Positions 29,216 to 38,773 of a stretch of DNA of 64,000 nucleotides are shown one piece after another. The notes below the pieces were generated by a model. The model was not told where the DNA came from and did no database searches. It was given only the letters and a program-made list of their open reading frames with translations. Source of the DNA: Syntrophotalea acetylenica (GTDB taxonomy: Bacteria > Desulfobacterota > Desulfuromonadia > Desulfuromonadales > Syntrophotaleaceae); NCBI RefSeq assembly GCF_001888165.1, contig NZ_CP015455.1:1172001-1236000 (forward strand), in the 5' to 3' direction. A program made the position numbers and the translations under genes. The stretch's first letter is position 1, and every line of letters starts with the position of its first letter.

Positions 29216-29311
29216 CAAGGTTCTAAAGTTTTATGGACGCGCTGTTTCGTACTGGCGGTGCTGTTCGCTGATTTTAAAGCTTTTTATAACCAATGGATGG
29301 GGGTTGATATC

Positions 29312-30502
29312 ATGCTCAATAAAATGACAGTCAGGGATATCGATTGCAAAGGCAAACGCGTTTTCTGCCGCGTCGATTTCAATGTGCCCCTCGACAAGGA
29401 AGGGCGGATCACCGACGACACCCGTATCGTTGCGGCCTTGCCGACGATCAAACATATCATCGCACAAGGAGGGCGGCTCATCCTCGCCTCTCATCTGGGA
29501 CGGCCCAAGGGAACTCCGAAACCCGAATTCAGTCTGGCCCCGGCTGCGGAGCGCCTTGGCCAGTTGCTCGGTCAAACGATAGGCATGGCACCTGATTGTG
29601 TCGGTGCCGAGGTCGCAAAACTGGTCGCCGATCTGCCGGAAGGCGAGGTGTTGATGCTGGAAAACGTCCGTTTCCATAAAGGGGAAACCGACAACGATGC
29701 CGCTTTCAGCGCTCAGCTTGCGGCGCTCGCCGACGTTTATGTCAACGATGCCTTTGGTACCGCCCACCGAGCCCATGCTTCCACCGAAGGCGTCGCGCGG
29801 ATCTTATCGCCGGCGGTAGCCGGTTTCCTGATCGAAAAGGAACTGCGCTATCTCGGTCAGGCGATTGCCGAACCGGTTCGTCCTCTGGTGGCGGTGCTCG
29901 GCGGCGCCAAGGTGTCCGATAAATTGCCGGCCATTGAAAGCCTTCTTGAAAAAGTCGATGTTCTGATAATTGGCGGCGGCATGGCTTATACCTTCCTCAA
30001 GGCCAAGGGGTATGATCTTGGTCATTCCCTTATCGAAGAAGAACGGCTCGGCATGGCCGCCGAGCTGATGCAGCGCGCCGCCACCAAAGGGGTTGCCCTG
30101 CTTTTACCGGAAGATCACGTGGCTGCCAGTGAGTTCAAGGCCGATGCTGAAAGCAGAATCTGCGGCAACGATGATTTCCCCGCCGGCTGGATGGGGCTGG
30201 ATATCGGACCGAAAACCGTCGCCCGGTTCAGCGAGGTGTTGAGCAAAGCCGGTACCGTGGTATGGAACGGCCCCATGGGGGTATTCGAATTCGACGCCTT
30301 TGCCAAAGGAACCTTTGCCGTGGCGCAGGTTCTGGCCGATTCAAAGGCGGTTTCCATCATCGGCGGCGGGGATTCGGCGGCGGCGGCCAAAAAATCCGGA
30401 CTGGCGGACAGGATGACGCATATTTCCACGGGCGGCGGCGCTTCGCTGGAGTTTCTTGAAGGGAAAGAGCTTCCGGGCATTGTTGCCTTGACCGACAAGT
30501 GA
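29312..30502 (+). CDS. pgk: Phosphoglycerate kinase
   Basis: A 396-residue kinase making ATP from 1,3-bisphosphoglycerate. N-domain motifs are [14 protein letters not shown] and ASHLGRPKG; the hinge has [17 protein letters not shown]; the nucleotide domain has [20 protein letters not shown] and [13 protein letters not shown] with the terminal [15 protein letters not shown]. The ATG at 29312 gives the usual length. It follows gap by about 100 bases. Confidence 0.95.
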   Translation: MLNKMTVRDIDCKGKRVFCRVDFNVPLDKEGRITDDTRIVAALPTIKHIIAQGGRLILASHLGRPKGTPKPEFSLAPAAERLGQLLGQTIGMAPDCVGAEVAKLVADLPEGEVLMLENVRFHKGETDNDAAFSAQLAALADVYVNDAFGTAHRAHASTEGVARILSPAVAGFLIEKELRYLGQAIAEPVRPLVAVLGGAKVSDKLPAIESLLEKVDVLIIGGGMAYTFLKAKGYDLGHSLIEEERLGMAAELMQRAATKGVALLLPEDHVAASEFKADAESRICGNDDFPAGWMGLDIGPKTVARFSEVLSKAGTVVWNGPMGVFEFDAFAKGTFAVAQVLADSKAVSIIGGGDSAAAAKKSGLADRMTHISTGGGASLEFLEGKELPGIVALTDK

Positions 30503-30645
30503 CCGGCCTGCCACTGCCTGGCCGGATTTTTCAAAATCCCGTTTATGGCAATCGTCCATCCTGCTTTTTCGGGTGAAAGAAACTTAACGTGTGTTTCGCG
30601 CCGGGCCGGCGCCGAAGCATGGCATACATTGTTCAGAGGGAGAAG

Positions 30646-31403
30646 ATGCGCAGACCCTTTATTGCCGGAAACTGGAAGCTGCACAAGACGACCGCGGAAG
30701 CTGTTACCCTGGTGAAAGCCCTCGAGGCCGGACTGGCCGATGTCACCGACCGCGACATTGTTGTCGCGCCGGTTTTTACGGTCCTGACATCCGTGTCATC
30801 GGCTCTGGGCGATAGCAATATCGCTGTAGCCGCCCAGAACTGTTTTCCGGAAATGCAAGGGGCCTATACCGGGGAAGTCTCCCCCTGCTCCTCAAAGATG
30901 CCGGGTGCCGTTATGTTATTGTCGGTCATTCGGAGCGGCGGCAACTGTTTGGCGAGACGGACGGTTTTATCAATCGCAAACTCAAGGCGGTGGTCGATAC
31001 GGGGCTGACAGCGATATTCTGTGTCGGTGAAACCCTGGAGGAGCGCGAGCAGGGGCGCACTTTCGAGGTTCTTGAAAAGCAGTTGCGCGGTGGCCTGGAA
31101 AACCTCCTTAGAGACGCCATGGCAAGGGTTGTGGTGGCGTATGAGCCTGTCTGGGCGATCGGTACGGGAAAAACCGCCAGCGCTGCGCAGGCGCAGCAGG
31201 CGCATGCCTTTATCCGGGATTTGCTATCCAGGCTGTACGACGCCGATCTTGCTTGCAGGATCCGCATTGTGTATGGGGGAAGCGTCAAACCTGACAATGT
31301 TGACGGGCTCCTGAGTCAACAGGATATTGACGGTGCCCTGGTTGGTGGCGCCAGTCTCAAGGCTGAGGATTTTATCCGCATTGTCCGTTTCCTGCCTTCC
31401 TGA
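30646..31403 (+). CDS. tpiA: Triose-phosphate isomerase, frameshifted at a C tract
   Basis: Joined length is 252 residues, normal for [14 protein letters not shown] holds the catalytic Lys; AYTGEVSP precedes the break; [15 protein letters not shown] carries the electrophile His; [17 protein letters not shown] carries the catalytic Glu; [13 protein letters not shown] closes the barrel. The frame slips at CCCCC (30881-30885): one more C gives [21 protein letters not shown] without interruption. GAGGGAGAAG precedes the ATG. Loss of TIM in a genome keeping gap and pgk is unlikely, so a miscall is preferred. Confidence 0.92.
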
Positions 31404-31592
31404 GGCAGAGCGAAATGCACAGATGGCTCAGCGCTTTTCCCCGATTTTTTGCCGGAGCCGGTTTTTCCTTCATGAAAGCCTCGCGTAGCGGCCTCGCCTG
31501 TAGAAGTGAGACCCAGCCGGCATAGGGGCTTTTCATTCGCCGGTTTATGTGCTAAGTTCGGCCTTTCCGAAAAACTTACTCGTCAGGAGTTG

Positions 31593-31952
31593 ATGAAGAT
31601 GGTGACCCTTTTAATCGTTTTACACGTCCTGGTTTGTATAGCTCTCATCGCTATCGTTCTGCTGCAGGGTGGCAAAGGTGCGGAGGTCGGCGCGGCCTTC
31701 GGTGGCGGCGGCAGCCAGACGGTCTTTGGAGCGCGCGGTGGCGCCAGTTTCATGGGCAAGCTCACCACCGGAGCAGCGGTCGTGTTCATGCTGACCAGCC
31801 TGGTATTGGCCTATTTTTACAAAATTCCGGGTGTCGAAAGCATCATGCCTGCCAGCATGACGACTCCGGCGGCCGTGGAACAGGGTGGCCCTGCCGAAGC
31901 GGCTCCCGCAGCCAGCGTCCCGGCGCAGGAGTCTGGTCCGTCTGCAGACTAG
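31593..31952 (+). CDS. secG: Preprotein translocase subunit SecG
   Basis: A 119-residue inner-membrane protein with two helices (LLIVLHVLVCIALIAIVLLQ and TTGAAVVFMLTSLVLAYF) around the conserved cytosolic loop GGKGAEVGAAFGGGGSQTVFG. The tail is Ala/Pro/Glu-rich. SecG assists SecYEG translocation. AGGAG lies 6 bases before the ATG at 31593. Its position after tpiA and before tRNA-Leu is the common deltaproteobacterial arrangement. Confidence 0.94.
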   Translation: MKMVTLLIVLHVLVCIALIAIVLLQGGKGAEVGAAFGGGGSQTVFGARGGASFMGKLTTGAAVVFMLTSLVLAYFYKIPGVESIMPASMTTPAAVEQGGPAEAAPAASVPAQESGPSAD

Positions 31953-31980
31953 TATCCATCCGGAAGCTCCGGATGAAAAC
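31952..31980. repeat. Minimal repeat: both element ends abutted
   Basis: GTATCCATCCGGAAGC is followed directly by TCCGGATGAAAAC. The left arm equals one terminus of the 33.3-kb element and the right arm the complement of its other terminus (GTTTTCATCCGGA), as though the interior had been deleted. Its first G is the last base of the secG stop. Confidence 0.65.
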
Positions 31981-32011
31981 AAAGTAAATGCGTTTTCAAC
32001 CCAATTTCATG

Positions 32012-32040
32012 TTGACAGATTTTTGTCAAAACAGTATAAA
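32012..32040 (+). promoter_or_regulatory. Sigma-70 promoter of tRNA-Leu
   Basis: TTGACA (32012-32017), a 17-base spacer and TATAAA (32035-32040), ending 14 bases before the tRNA. A textbook stable-RNA promoter. Confidence 0.8.
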
Positions 32041-32054
32041 GTTCTTCGCTTAAC

Positions 32055-32140
32055 GCCGAAGTGGTGGAACTGGTAGACACACCATCTTGAGGGGTGGCGG
32101 GCGAAAGCCCATGCGAGTTCGAGTCTCGCCTTCGGCACCA
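32055..32140 (+). tRNA. tRNA-Leu (GAG)
   Basis: An 86-base class II tRNA. Acceptor GCCGAAG pairs with CTTCGGC; anticodon loop CTTGAGG gives GAG; the long variable arm GGCGGGCGAAAGCCC is typical of Leu; T-loop GTTCGAGTC; CCA is encoded. Confidence 0.96.
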
Positions 32141-32149
32141 GAAATTATC

Positions 32150-32190
32150 AAGGCCCGCAATCAGCGAGATTGCGGGCCTTGTTTTTTTTA
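32150..32190 (+). terminator. Rho-independent terminator after tRNA-Leu
   Basis: AAGGCCCGCAATC / GATTGCGGGCCTT arms with a short loop are followed by GTTTTTTTT. It may also serve the convergent flavoprotein gene. Confidence 0.88.
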
Positions 32191-32235
32191 GCCGTTTGGA
32201 TGTCCGGGTGTCGAAGGGCGTAAAATATTACGGAT

Positions 32236-32820
32236 TTACCTGGGTATCATTATGCAGGACAGGGAACAACCGAGAGACCGTGCTTTTTCTACCGGAAAGA
32301 AATCATCCCGCGCCTGTCCGGTTTTGGCTTGAGTGGTTACCTTGATGAGATTGAAGCCGCCGATTTCAAGAGCCTTGGCAACAGAGGATGAATCCGCTTG
32401 TGGCGATTTGGATTCATTGACAGCGACGCAGCATGCTTCGTGGCATGCGAGTATGGCAAAACGGCCCTGTCTCCACGGGCGAAAATCGCCCTGCGGGGTT
32501 TTGAACGCCATGGCGCTCATGCAACGTTCAAAAAGTCTCTCAACTGCTATGTGGATGTCCTGAGGCGAAGCCTGGAGGCCGATGATCAGGGCATCTGCGG
32601 AGAACATGGAGCGAGCAACGGCATGCGCGTCATCCTCGGGTAAAACACACTCGCCGCATGGAAAACACTTGTGGCATTTTTGACAGGACTGGATAGCCAG
32701 GCCATGAAGGTTGATCCAGGCGATTTCATGAGGGGCGGGTATGCCGTCACAGATTCCCTTGAGCAGATCCTGTGTGGCCGATTTTTCATCGCTGCAACCA
32801 TTCAGAACGAGAACTTTCAT
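32236..32820 (-). CDS. Flavodoxin-fold NAD(P)H-dependent oxidoreductase with Cys cluster
   Basis: A 194-residue protein with N-terminal MKVLVLNGCSDEKSATQDLL, a flavodoxin-like FMN-binding start, then QSCQKCHKCFPCGECVLPEDD, the Cys-rich insert typical of the iron-sulfur flavoprotein / NADPH-dependent FMN reductase group, and SADALIIGLQASP. Conserved C..C..C....C spacing could hold a 4Fe-4S cluster, but the segment is only partly like the characterised Isf motif. Start at 32820 has GGGGGA upstream; an ATG four codons earlier is possible. Confidence 0.72.
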   Translation of the reverse strand: MKVLVLNGCSDEKSATQDLLKGICDGIPAPHEIAWINLHGLAIQSCQKCHKCFPCGECVLPEDDAHAVARSMFSADALIIGLQASPQDIHIAVERLFERCMSAMAFKTPQGDFRPWRQGRFAILACHEACCVAVNESKSPQADSSSVAKALEIGGFNLIKVTTQAKTGQARDDFFPVEKARSLGCSLSCIMIPR

Positions 32821-33503
32821 GGAATCCCCCATTGACCCTTCGCAGTACGGCTACGACTGCATCTAAAGCCAGGTGCCAATATTCTGAACCTTTATGTCTT
32901 TGAAAAAATCAATTTTCAAACTATAGCCAGAAGCATCGAGGATGCAACTGTCGGGTGGGAATTTTTCCGGGCAGACGGCTGAAGCGCCTTTTTGCGCCGA
33001 GAGTGCGCCCGATCAGCCGATCAATTGCTGTATTTACTCCGCCATTTCAATCCCGTTACGGCGGCTGTAGTCCGTGAGGACCCCGAGTTGTTCGGCCCGG
33101 AATTTGATTTTGCACACTGCGGTTGCTGAAGAAAATCCGTGAAGAGACTCACAAAGATATGGATTGCTGCAGATGACGGGGCGGTTGTTGTCTTTCGCGA
33201 TTGCGAATCTTTTAAAAATGAGGGGATATCAAGGTTTGTAACGTAATGTAAGAAAACCGGGCTGTTCGTCATGACGATCAGCCCGGTTGCGCAATCGAAA
33301 ACAATACTATCTAGTTTTCATCCGGAAACGGCCCTTTTTCGCCATGACGGCGTCAATCCGCAGGCTTGCTTGTGCGGCGTACCGATGTACGCCTCCGCGC
33401 AACCCCTTGATTCCCTTGCCACAACGAAAAATTGCTCGTTTCCCATATGAAAACTACGCTGTATCCATCCGGAATTTCCGGATGGATACTATCTAAAGAG
33501 GGC
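32821..33503. other. Intergenic region with hairpin and MITE-like element
   Basis: No gene is supported in this 680-base span. A hairpin with arms CCGGGCTG / CAGCCCGG lies at 33255-33288, without a T run on the plus strand. The MITE-like element follows at 33314-33489. The 32821-33250 part shows nothing I recognise. Confidence 0.5.
33314..33489 (+). mobile_element. MITE-like non-autonomous element with 6-bp target duplication
   Basis: A 176-base element beginning GTTTTCATCCGGAAACGG and ending in the hairpin GTATCCATCCGGAA / TTCCGGATGGATAC. TATCTA stands on both sides (33308-33313 and 33490-33495). The termini match those of the 1,683-bp insertion sequence at 44.8 kb (GTGTCYATCCGGAAA), which itself is flanked by the similar 6-bp TAGCTA. 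No coding capacity. It sits 14 bases past the OmpA gene stop. Confidence 0.7.
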
Positions 33504-34484
33504 CTATTTGGTGCGGGCCGGTATGGTGCCTTCTTCATCCGAAATGATGATTTCCACCCTGCGGTTCATCTGACGGCCGGCAGTCGTGTTGTTGGTGGCC
33601 ACCGGGAAGTCCTCTCCATAACCATGAATTTCAATGCGTGACGCTTCTATCCCCTTGTCGATCAAAGCACGGCGCACGGCAAGGGCACGCCGTTCGGACA
33701 GAACCTGGTTGTATTCCGCGCTACCAGTGCTGTCGGTAAATCCTTCGATCATTACCTTGCGTGTGGGGTATTCCGTCAGGAATGCGGCCAGTTTATCGAC
33801 CGTGACGATACCGCCCGGTTTCAGGTCAGCCTTGTTGACATCGAATACCACATCGCCAAGGGTCATCACCAGCCCCCGGTCCGCTTTGACGGCTTGCAGC
33901 TCGGCCATTTCCTGCTCGAGCTTGGCGGCTTTTTCCCGGGCTTCAGTGGCTTCAGCCATGGCTTTTTCCGCCGCCAGGCGCTGTTCGGTCGCTTCCATGG
34001 TCGCTTGTTCGGCGGCGGCTTTCTGGGCTTCGGCCTCCTTCAGAGCCTGCAGGGCCGCTTCTTTTTCGGCAGCTGCACGCTGCTCGGCAAGACTGGCCTC
34101 GGTGGAGCGGGCTTCTAGCAGAACCTTGTTACGTTCGGCACTCGCCTGTTCGATGGCCGCTTCGGCGATTTTCTGATTGCCGATTTCCTGGGCAATGGCC
34201 GAATGCTGTTTGGACAGGTAGGCCTGATGTTCCACCGTGGCCAGATCCGCTTTTTGCTGGAAGGATGTTTCCGCCTGGGTGAGGGCCATTTCCGCTTTTT
34301 TCAGCTCCAGTGCCGCGTTACGGATCACCGTGGGATTGGCCTGAGCTGCCTTGTAGGCGGCCCTGGCTTCCTCCAGGGCGGCATTGGTTGTAACTTTTTG
34401 CGCACATCCGGACAGGGCCATGGCCGCCAACATGATCCCGGTTATGCCGGTGGCGATTTTGTAGCTGCGGATTCGGATAGTCAT
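33504..34484 (-). CDS. OmpA-family lipoprotein with DUF4398-like N-terminal region
   Basis: A 326-residue protein. The lipoprotein signal ends MALSGCAQK (lipobox Cys27). A long Ala/Glu/Lys-rich coiled-coil follows (residues 35-205) with DUF4398-like start ALEEARAAYKAAQ. The C-terminal OmpA domain (210-320) has DVVFDVNKADLKPGG, IEGFTDSTGSAEYN and LSERRALAVRRALI, the peptidoglycan-binding fold. It should tether envelope layers. The upstream gene encodes a short DUF4398 lipoprotein, apparently the same operon. Confidence 0.9.
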   Translation of the reverse strand: MTIRIRSYKIATGITGIMLAAMALSGCAQKVTTNAALEEARAAYKAAQANPTVIRNAALELKKAEMALTQAETSFQQKADLATVEHQAYLSKQHSAIAQEIGNQKIAEAAIEQASAERNKVLLEARSTEASLAEQRAAAEKEAALQALKEAEAQKAAAEQATMEATEQRLAAEKAMAEATEAREKAAKLEQEMAELQAVKADRGLVMTLGDVVFDVNKADLKPGGIVTVDKLAAFLTEYPTRKVMIEGFTDSTGSAEYNQVLSERRALAVRRALIDKGIEASRIEIHGYGEDFPVATNNTTAGRQMNRRVEIIISDEEGTIPARTK

Positions 34485-34517
34485 GGGGTTACCTCCGGTT
34501 TTTAAGAAAAAAGGCTG

Positions 34518-34895
34518 TTATTGAGGAAGTTTGCGTTGAATTTCTTCACGCAGAATATCAATACTCTTTTGCAGTTCGTCCACGGCTTTCTGGGTTTTTG
34601 CCGTACCGCTTTTGGCTTCCGCCAGTTTCGCGTCGACCTCAGCCTGTTCAAGCAGGTGCTCGGCCTTGACATAGTCTTTAGCGGCGATAGCCGTCTTTGC
34701 AGCATCTACCTTGTTCTGCGATGCCTGCAGTTCCAGTGGCGCGTATTCGTAGGCGCCGGCGGCTGTCGCCTTGTCCACCGCGGCCTGGGCAAGGGCCATC
34801 TGGCTGGTTGGTGGTTGCTTGGCCGGCGCGCATGCCGCCAGAGCCGCTACGGCCATACTTACAATAATAGTTTGTTTGCAGGTGCGCACATTCAT
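34518..34895 (-). CDS. DUF4398 domain lipoprotein
   Basis: A 125-residue protein with a lipoprotein signal (IIVSMAVAALAACAPAK, lipobox Cys) and a helical DUF4398 region: SQMALAQAAVDKATAAGAYEYAPLELQASQNKVDAAKTA, ending in a coiled-coil. The function is unknown; it pairs with the downstream OmpA-DUF4398 gene. The ATG at 34895 has GGAGG upstream. Confidence 0.85.
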   Translation of the reverse strand: MNVRTCKQTIIVSMAVAALAACAPAKQPPTSQMALAQAAVDKATAAGAYEYAPLELQASQNKVDAAKTAIAAKDYVKAEHLLEQAEVDAKLAEAKSGTAKTQKAVDELQKSIDILREEIQRKLPQ

Positions 34896-35230
34896 GATGT
34901 CTACCTCCATCGATTCTGGTTGACCACTGTAGTCCGGCGCAAAGGTCACCCGACCTTGCCGGGCCAGGCAAGTTGCAAAGTGCATAGGTTTTTAGAGAGT
35001 ATTTCTTATTAACATTATCATGTCGTTATGCCGTTTCAAGAGCTTGGCAGGATTTCGGGGTATAATAAAAAATAACCTTCCGAACAAAAGGGTAGGGCCT
35101 GGCCTGCTGCAAGGCGAAGCCTGTCAGGAAGGTTGCGCTTCCCGCTGTCGGTCGGAGCACGGCAAACACGGCTTGGCGGATTATCGAATCTGAAAGCGGC
35201 AGACGAACCGCGGAAAGGAAGCAAACACCT

Positions 35231-36646
35231 TTGAAAATTGCTACCCTGAACGACGCATGGGCAGAAGTTCCTGAAGCCGCGCTTGGCGATTTTGCCGCTG
35301 CAATCGAGGGGGATGTGCTGCGGTCCGGTGATGATGAATACGAAACAGCCCGCCTGATCTGGAACGGCATGATCGATCGGCGTCCCTCCCTGATCGTGCG
35401 TTGCACGCAAAGAAACGATGTCGTCGCCGCGGTAAGGTTCGTTCGATCCCACAACCTGCGGGTTGCTGTCCGGGGTGGCGGGCATAACGTGGCCGGCAAG
35501 GCACTTTGCGACGACGGGGTGGTCATTGATCTCGGCGGCATGGCCGGGGTGAAGGTCAATTCGGGGATTCCTTCTGCTTGCGTCCAGGCCGGGGCGCGTC
35601 TGGGGGACGTCGACGCGGCAACCCGGCCTTACGGGCTGGCGGTTCCCGTCGGGGTGGTCAGTAGAACCGGGATCGCGGGGTTGACCCTGCATGGTGGCAT
35701 GGGGTGGCTTTTGCGCAGAGACGGTTTGACCATCGACAACCTTATAGGCGCGGAAATTGTGACGGCGGAAGGGAAGATAATTGCCGCCAGTGCCGACGAG
35801 AATCCCGATCTGTTCTGGGCTTTGCGCGGCGGCGGAGGCAATTTCGGGATTGTGACCGCCTTTGAATACCGCCTGAGGCCCATCGCGTCGCAGGTGTGGT
35901 TTGCCACGGTGCTGTACCCTTTTTCCGAAGCAGAGCGGGCCATCGCATTCTGGCGTGACTTCATGGCCGGTGCGCCGGTGGAGCTCAGCAGTTTCTGCGT
36001 GTTGCGCAGCCGGCCCATGCGGTCGGCCGAAGGCAAAGCCGATCGCCAGCCCGTGGTGGCTTTTCTGGCCTGCTATTCCGGCCCTTTCGAACGCGGCGAA
36101 GAGGTTATCCGCCCCTTTCGGGAATGGTCGAAACCGCTGGCGGACCTGTCCGGTCCCATGGATTTTCATCTCGGGGTGCAGCGCCTTTTCGACAAGGATT
36201 ATCCACCGGGGCGATGCTATTACTGGGATTCCCTGTTTTTCAAGGCCCTCGATAACGGCACCATCACCCGGATTGTCGGCCACTCCGCACGCAGCGCATC
36301 CCCCCTGTCGTCGGTGAATATCTGGGCTCTTGGCGGCGCCATGAATGGTGTTCACGCCGCCGATACCGCTTTTGGCAAACGGGATTGTCGTTTTATGGTA
36401 GCGGTGGAAGCCAACTGGGAAGGGATGGAACATGCCGATGCCAACAGAGCCTGGGTTGCCGATTTTGTCAATGCGTTGCGGCCGATGTCGCGGACCGGTG
36501 TTTATCTCAACTTTCCCGGTGCCGCGGGAGAGCAGGACCAGCTGGTAAAAGGTTGCTATGATCAAAACTTCGCCAGATTATGCAAGATCAAGCGACGTTA
36601 CGATCCTGAAAACATCTGGCGGGGAAGCTTCAATATTAAACCCTGA
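35231..36646 (+). CDS. FAD-binding oxidoreductase with BBE-type C-terminus
   Basis: A 471-residue PCMH-type flavoprotein of the berberine-bridge-enzyme group. RVAVRGGGHNVAG has His85, the likely covalent FAD attachment site. GLTLHGGMGWLLRRDGLTIDNLIGAEIV and LFWALRGGGGNFGIVTAFEYRL complete the FAD domain; the tail has LCKIKRRYDPENIW, the BBE motif. The substrate is unknown (sugars and alcohols in relatives). The start is a TTG, with GGAAAGGAAGC upstream. It is monocistronic. Confidence 0.88.
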   Translation: MKIATLNDAWAEVPEAALGDFAAAIEGDVLRSGDDEYETARLIWNGMIDRRPSLIVRCTQRNDVVAAVRFVRSHNLRVAVRGGGHNVAGKALCDDGVVIDLGGMAGVKVNSGIPSACVQAGARLGDVDAATRPYGLAVPVGVVSRTGIAGLTLHGGMGWLLRRDGLTIDNLIGAEIVTAEGKIIAASADENPDLFWALRGGGGNFGIVTAFEYRLRPIASQVWFATVLYPFSEAERAIAFWRDFMAGAPVELSSFCVLRSRPMRSAEGKADRQPVVAFLACYSGPFERGEEVIRPFREWSKPLADLSGPMDFHLGVQRLFDKDYPPGRCYYWDSLFFKALDNGTITRIVGHSARSASPLSSVNIWALGGAMNGVHAADTAFGKRDCRFMVAVEANWEGMEHADANRAWVADFVNALRPMSRTGVYLNFPGAAGEQDQLVKGCYDQNFARLCKIKRRYDPENIWRGSFNIKP

Positions 36647-36798
36647 AACCGCAGAAGAGATTTACCCGGAGCCTTGTTTCGCGTAACCGCCGGGGAAAAT
36701 GCGCGATCCGGAATGCAGACCGTGAAAATTTCTGGTTAAACGGTCTGGCAATCTGTTGGACTGAAAAGCGGTGCCTTCACCGTAGTGAGGATGGGTCC

Positions 36799-37062
36799 AT
36801 GAACATTCAAGCTGAAGTGAGTCTTTATCCGTTGCGGGAGCCGTCCTTGACGCCCGCCATCGATGCCTTTATGGAGGGATTGCGGCGACCTGGTATCTGC
36901 CTGCGCAGCGGCGCCATGAGCACCGTGATCAGCGGCGAACGTCAGGCTGTTTTCGAGGCCGTGGCCGACAGCTTTGCCCGGGTGGCCGATGAACATCAGG
37001 TGGTGCTGACTGTCAAGTATTCCAACGCCTGCCCGACGGACAGTTGCGAGGTCGCAAAGTAG
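36799..37062 (+). CDS. YKOF/thiamine-binding-like small protein
   Basis: An 87-residue ferredoxin-like protein: NIQAEVSLYPLREPSLTPAIDAFMEGLRRPG, then GAMSTVISGERQAVFEAVADSFARVAD and VVLTVKYSNACP. This matches the MTH1187/YkoF group, some of which bind thiamine or its hydroxymethylpyrimidine part. It stands alone with no thiamine genes nearby, so ligand assignment is tentative. Confidence 0.75.
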   Translation: MNIQAEVSLYPLREPSLTPAIDAFMEGLRRPGICLRSGAMSTVISGERQAVFEAVADSFARVADEHQVVLTVKYSNACPTDSCEVAK

Positions 37063-37188
37063 CTTTATCTGTGCAAAAAAATTGGCGCCTGACATCGGAA
37101 TTAACGGATAGCAGGCGCGCTGCATGCAGAGGCGATCAATACTACCGGAGGCTTCCACTGCAACCTCTGGTTATGATGCATGCAGACA

Positions 37189-37503
37189 CTATTTCAGGTA
37201 TGAGCAGCAATAATCGGCGACTTCCCTGACTTTGAGTGAGAATTTCGAATTGGCCGGCACCTCGAAGCTCTGGCCTTCGCTGAAAATTTGCCAGGTATCG
37301 GTGCCGGGAAGAAGCACCTCCATGGAACCGCCGAGCATTTCCATGACCTCGGCTGCTGCGGTATCGAATGCGTATTCGCCCGGCATCATGATGCCGAGAG
37401 TTTTCTTGGTGCCGTCGGCAAACAGGACGGTGCGGCTGGTGACCTTGCCATCGAAATAGACGTTGGCTTTTTTCACGATCGTGACGTTTTTGAATTCCGA
37501 CAT
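37189..37503 (-). CDS. ppnP: Pyrimidine/purine nucleoside phosphorylase
   Basis: A 104-residue cupin of the PpnP (DUF1255, YaiE) family: [54 protein letters not shown] and [13 protein letters not shown]. It phosphorolyses diverse nucleosides to base and ribose 1-phosphate. ATG at 37503 has CAGGAGAA upstream. Confidence 0.9.
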   Translation of the reverse strand: MSEFKNVTIVKKANVYFDGKVTSRTVLFADGTKKTLGIMMPGEYAFDTAAAEVMEMLGGSMEVLLPGTDTWQIFSEGQSFEVPANSKFSLKVREVADYCCSYLK

Positions 37504-37717
37504 GGATCTGTTCTCCTGACATGATATGAAGGAATGGGTCCACCGGGCCGGTAGGCCAATGATGTGGCGGGTTAAATTCGGCCGCAGGATCATGGTTTGA
37601 AATAAGACCGATGTCAAATGAAAACCTGCTGTAGATGCTCGATTTTTGTGCTTGACCAGAATCGCAACGCCATTTATATCCTGTTATTGGTTTTAATTCA
37701 TGAACTCAGGGGGCCGT

Positions 37718-38773
37718 ATGCAAAAGGATCAGGCTCAAAAACGCGCTGATCGCATAGGCGCATTCCGGGAAGAATTGGCGGACCTGGAGAAAGAGGGAAT
37801 CCTGGTTCTGGACGATTGGCAGAAGGAGCATCTTGTTTCTTATCACCGCTCGTTGCTGGATCGCTACGCCTTCCGATACGATGTTGACATCGGCGGTGCC
37901 GAGAAACAGCTCAGCTGGAGTATGCGTATCGCCGCTTTTTTAGGGGCGCTGGCGTTGTCGGCTGCGGTGTTTTTTTTCTTTTACCGTTTTTGGGGAGGGC
38001 TCGGTACCGGCGTACAGGTAGCCATTCTCGGCAGCGCTCCTCTCTGTGCCGTGGCCGGCGTCGACTGCGCGGCCCGACGGGAAAAGACACTCTATTTCGC
38101 TTCCCTGCTGAGTCTTATTGCCTTTACCTGTTTCGTTCTCGATCTCTCCGTACTCGGCACGATATTCAATATCACACCCAGCCAGAATGCGTTTCTGGTC
38201 TGGGGGGCCTTTGCCATGCTTTTGGCCTATGCATCCGGGCTCAGACTGATGCTGATAGCCGGCATGACCTGCCTCATGGGCTACCTGGCGGCGACCGTCG
38301 GAACCTGGTGGGGCTGTTACTGGCTTTCCTTCGGAGAACGGCCGGAGAATTTCATTTTCGCCGGCGCTCTGCTGGCATTGCCGGGGACCGTGCCGCACCG
38401 TGAGCATGACAATTTCCCCAACCTTTATCGAGGCTACGGTCTGCTGGCAATCTTTATCGCCATCCTGATCCTTTCCAATTGGGGCAGGGGCAGTTACCTT
38501 CCCTGGTCTCCCGGGGTGATCGAGGCGGCCTACCAGATTTTCGGATTCCTGCTGGCTGCCGCTGTCATCGCCTTGGGGATTCGACGGCAGTGGCCCGGTT
38601 TGACCCATCTGGGTTCGACCTTTTTTGTGCTTTATCTCTATACCAAGCTGTTCGACTGGTGGTGGGACTGGATGCCCAAATACCTGTTTTTTCTGCTGAT
38701 CGGTTTGAGCGCGGTTCTGATCTTGCTGGTGCTCAGGCGATTGCGGACTGCGGCGAGGGGAGGTATGTCATGA
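37718..38773 (+). CDS. DUF2157 domain membrane protein
   Basis: A 351-residue integral membrane protein. A cytosolic helical N-terminus (about 70 residues, EELADLEKEGILVLDDWQ) is the DUF2157 signature, followed by about ten hydrophobic helices. The function is unknown. The ATG at 37718 has CAGGGGGCC upstream; an ATG at 37700 lacks a ribosome site. It overlaps the next gene (ATGA), forming the recurring DUF2157-plus-partner pair. Confidence 0.8.
   Translation: MQKDQAQKRADRIGAFREELADLEKEGILVLDDWQKEHLVSYHRSLLDRYAFRYDVDIGGAEKQLSWSMRIAAFLGALALSAAVFFFFYRFWGGLGTGVQVAILGSAPLCAVAGVDCAARREKTLYFASLLSLIAFTCFVLDLSVLGTIFNITPSQNAFLVWGAFAMLLAYASGLRLMLIAGMTCLMGYLAATVGTWWGCYWLSFGERPENFIFAGALLALPGTVPHREHDNFPNLYRGYGLLAIFIAILILSNWGRGSYLPWSPGVIEAAYQIFGFLLAAAVIALGIRRQWPGLTHLGSTFFVLYLYTKLFDWWWDWMPKYLFFLLIGLSAVLILLVLRRLRTAARGGMS

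Noticed and set aside
33021-33272. 83-codon minus-strand frame in the 32.8-33.5 kb spacer
   Set aside because: No ribosome site, no recognisable pattern, low-complexity composition.
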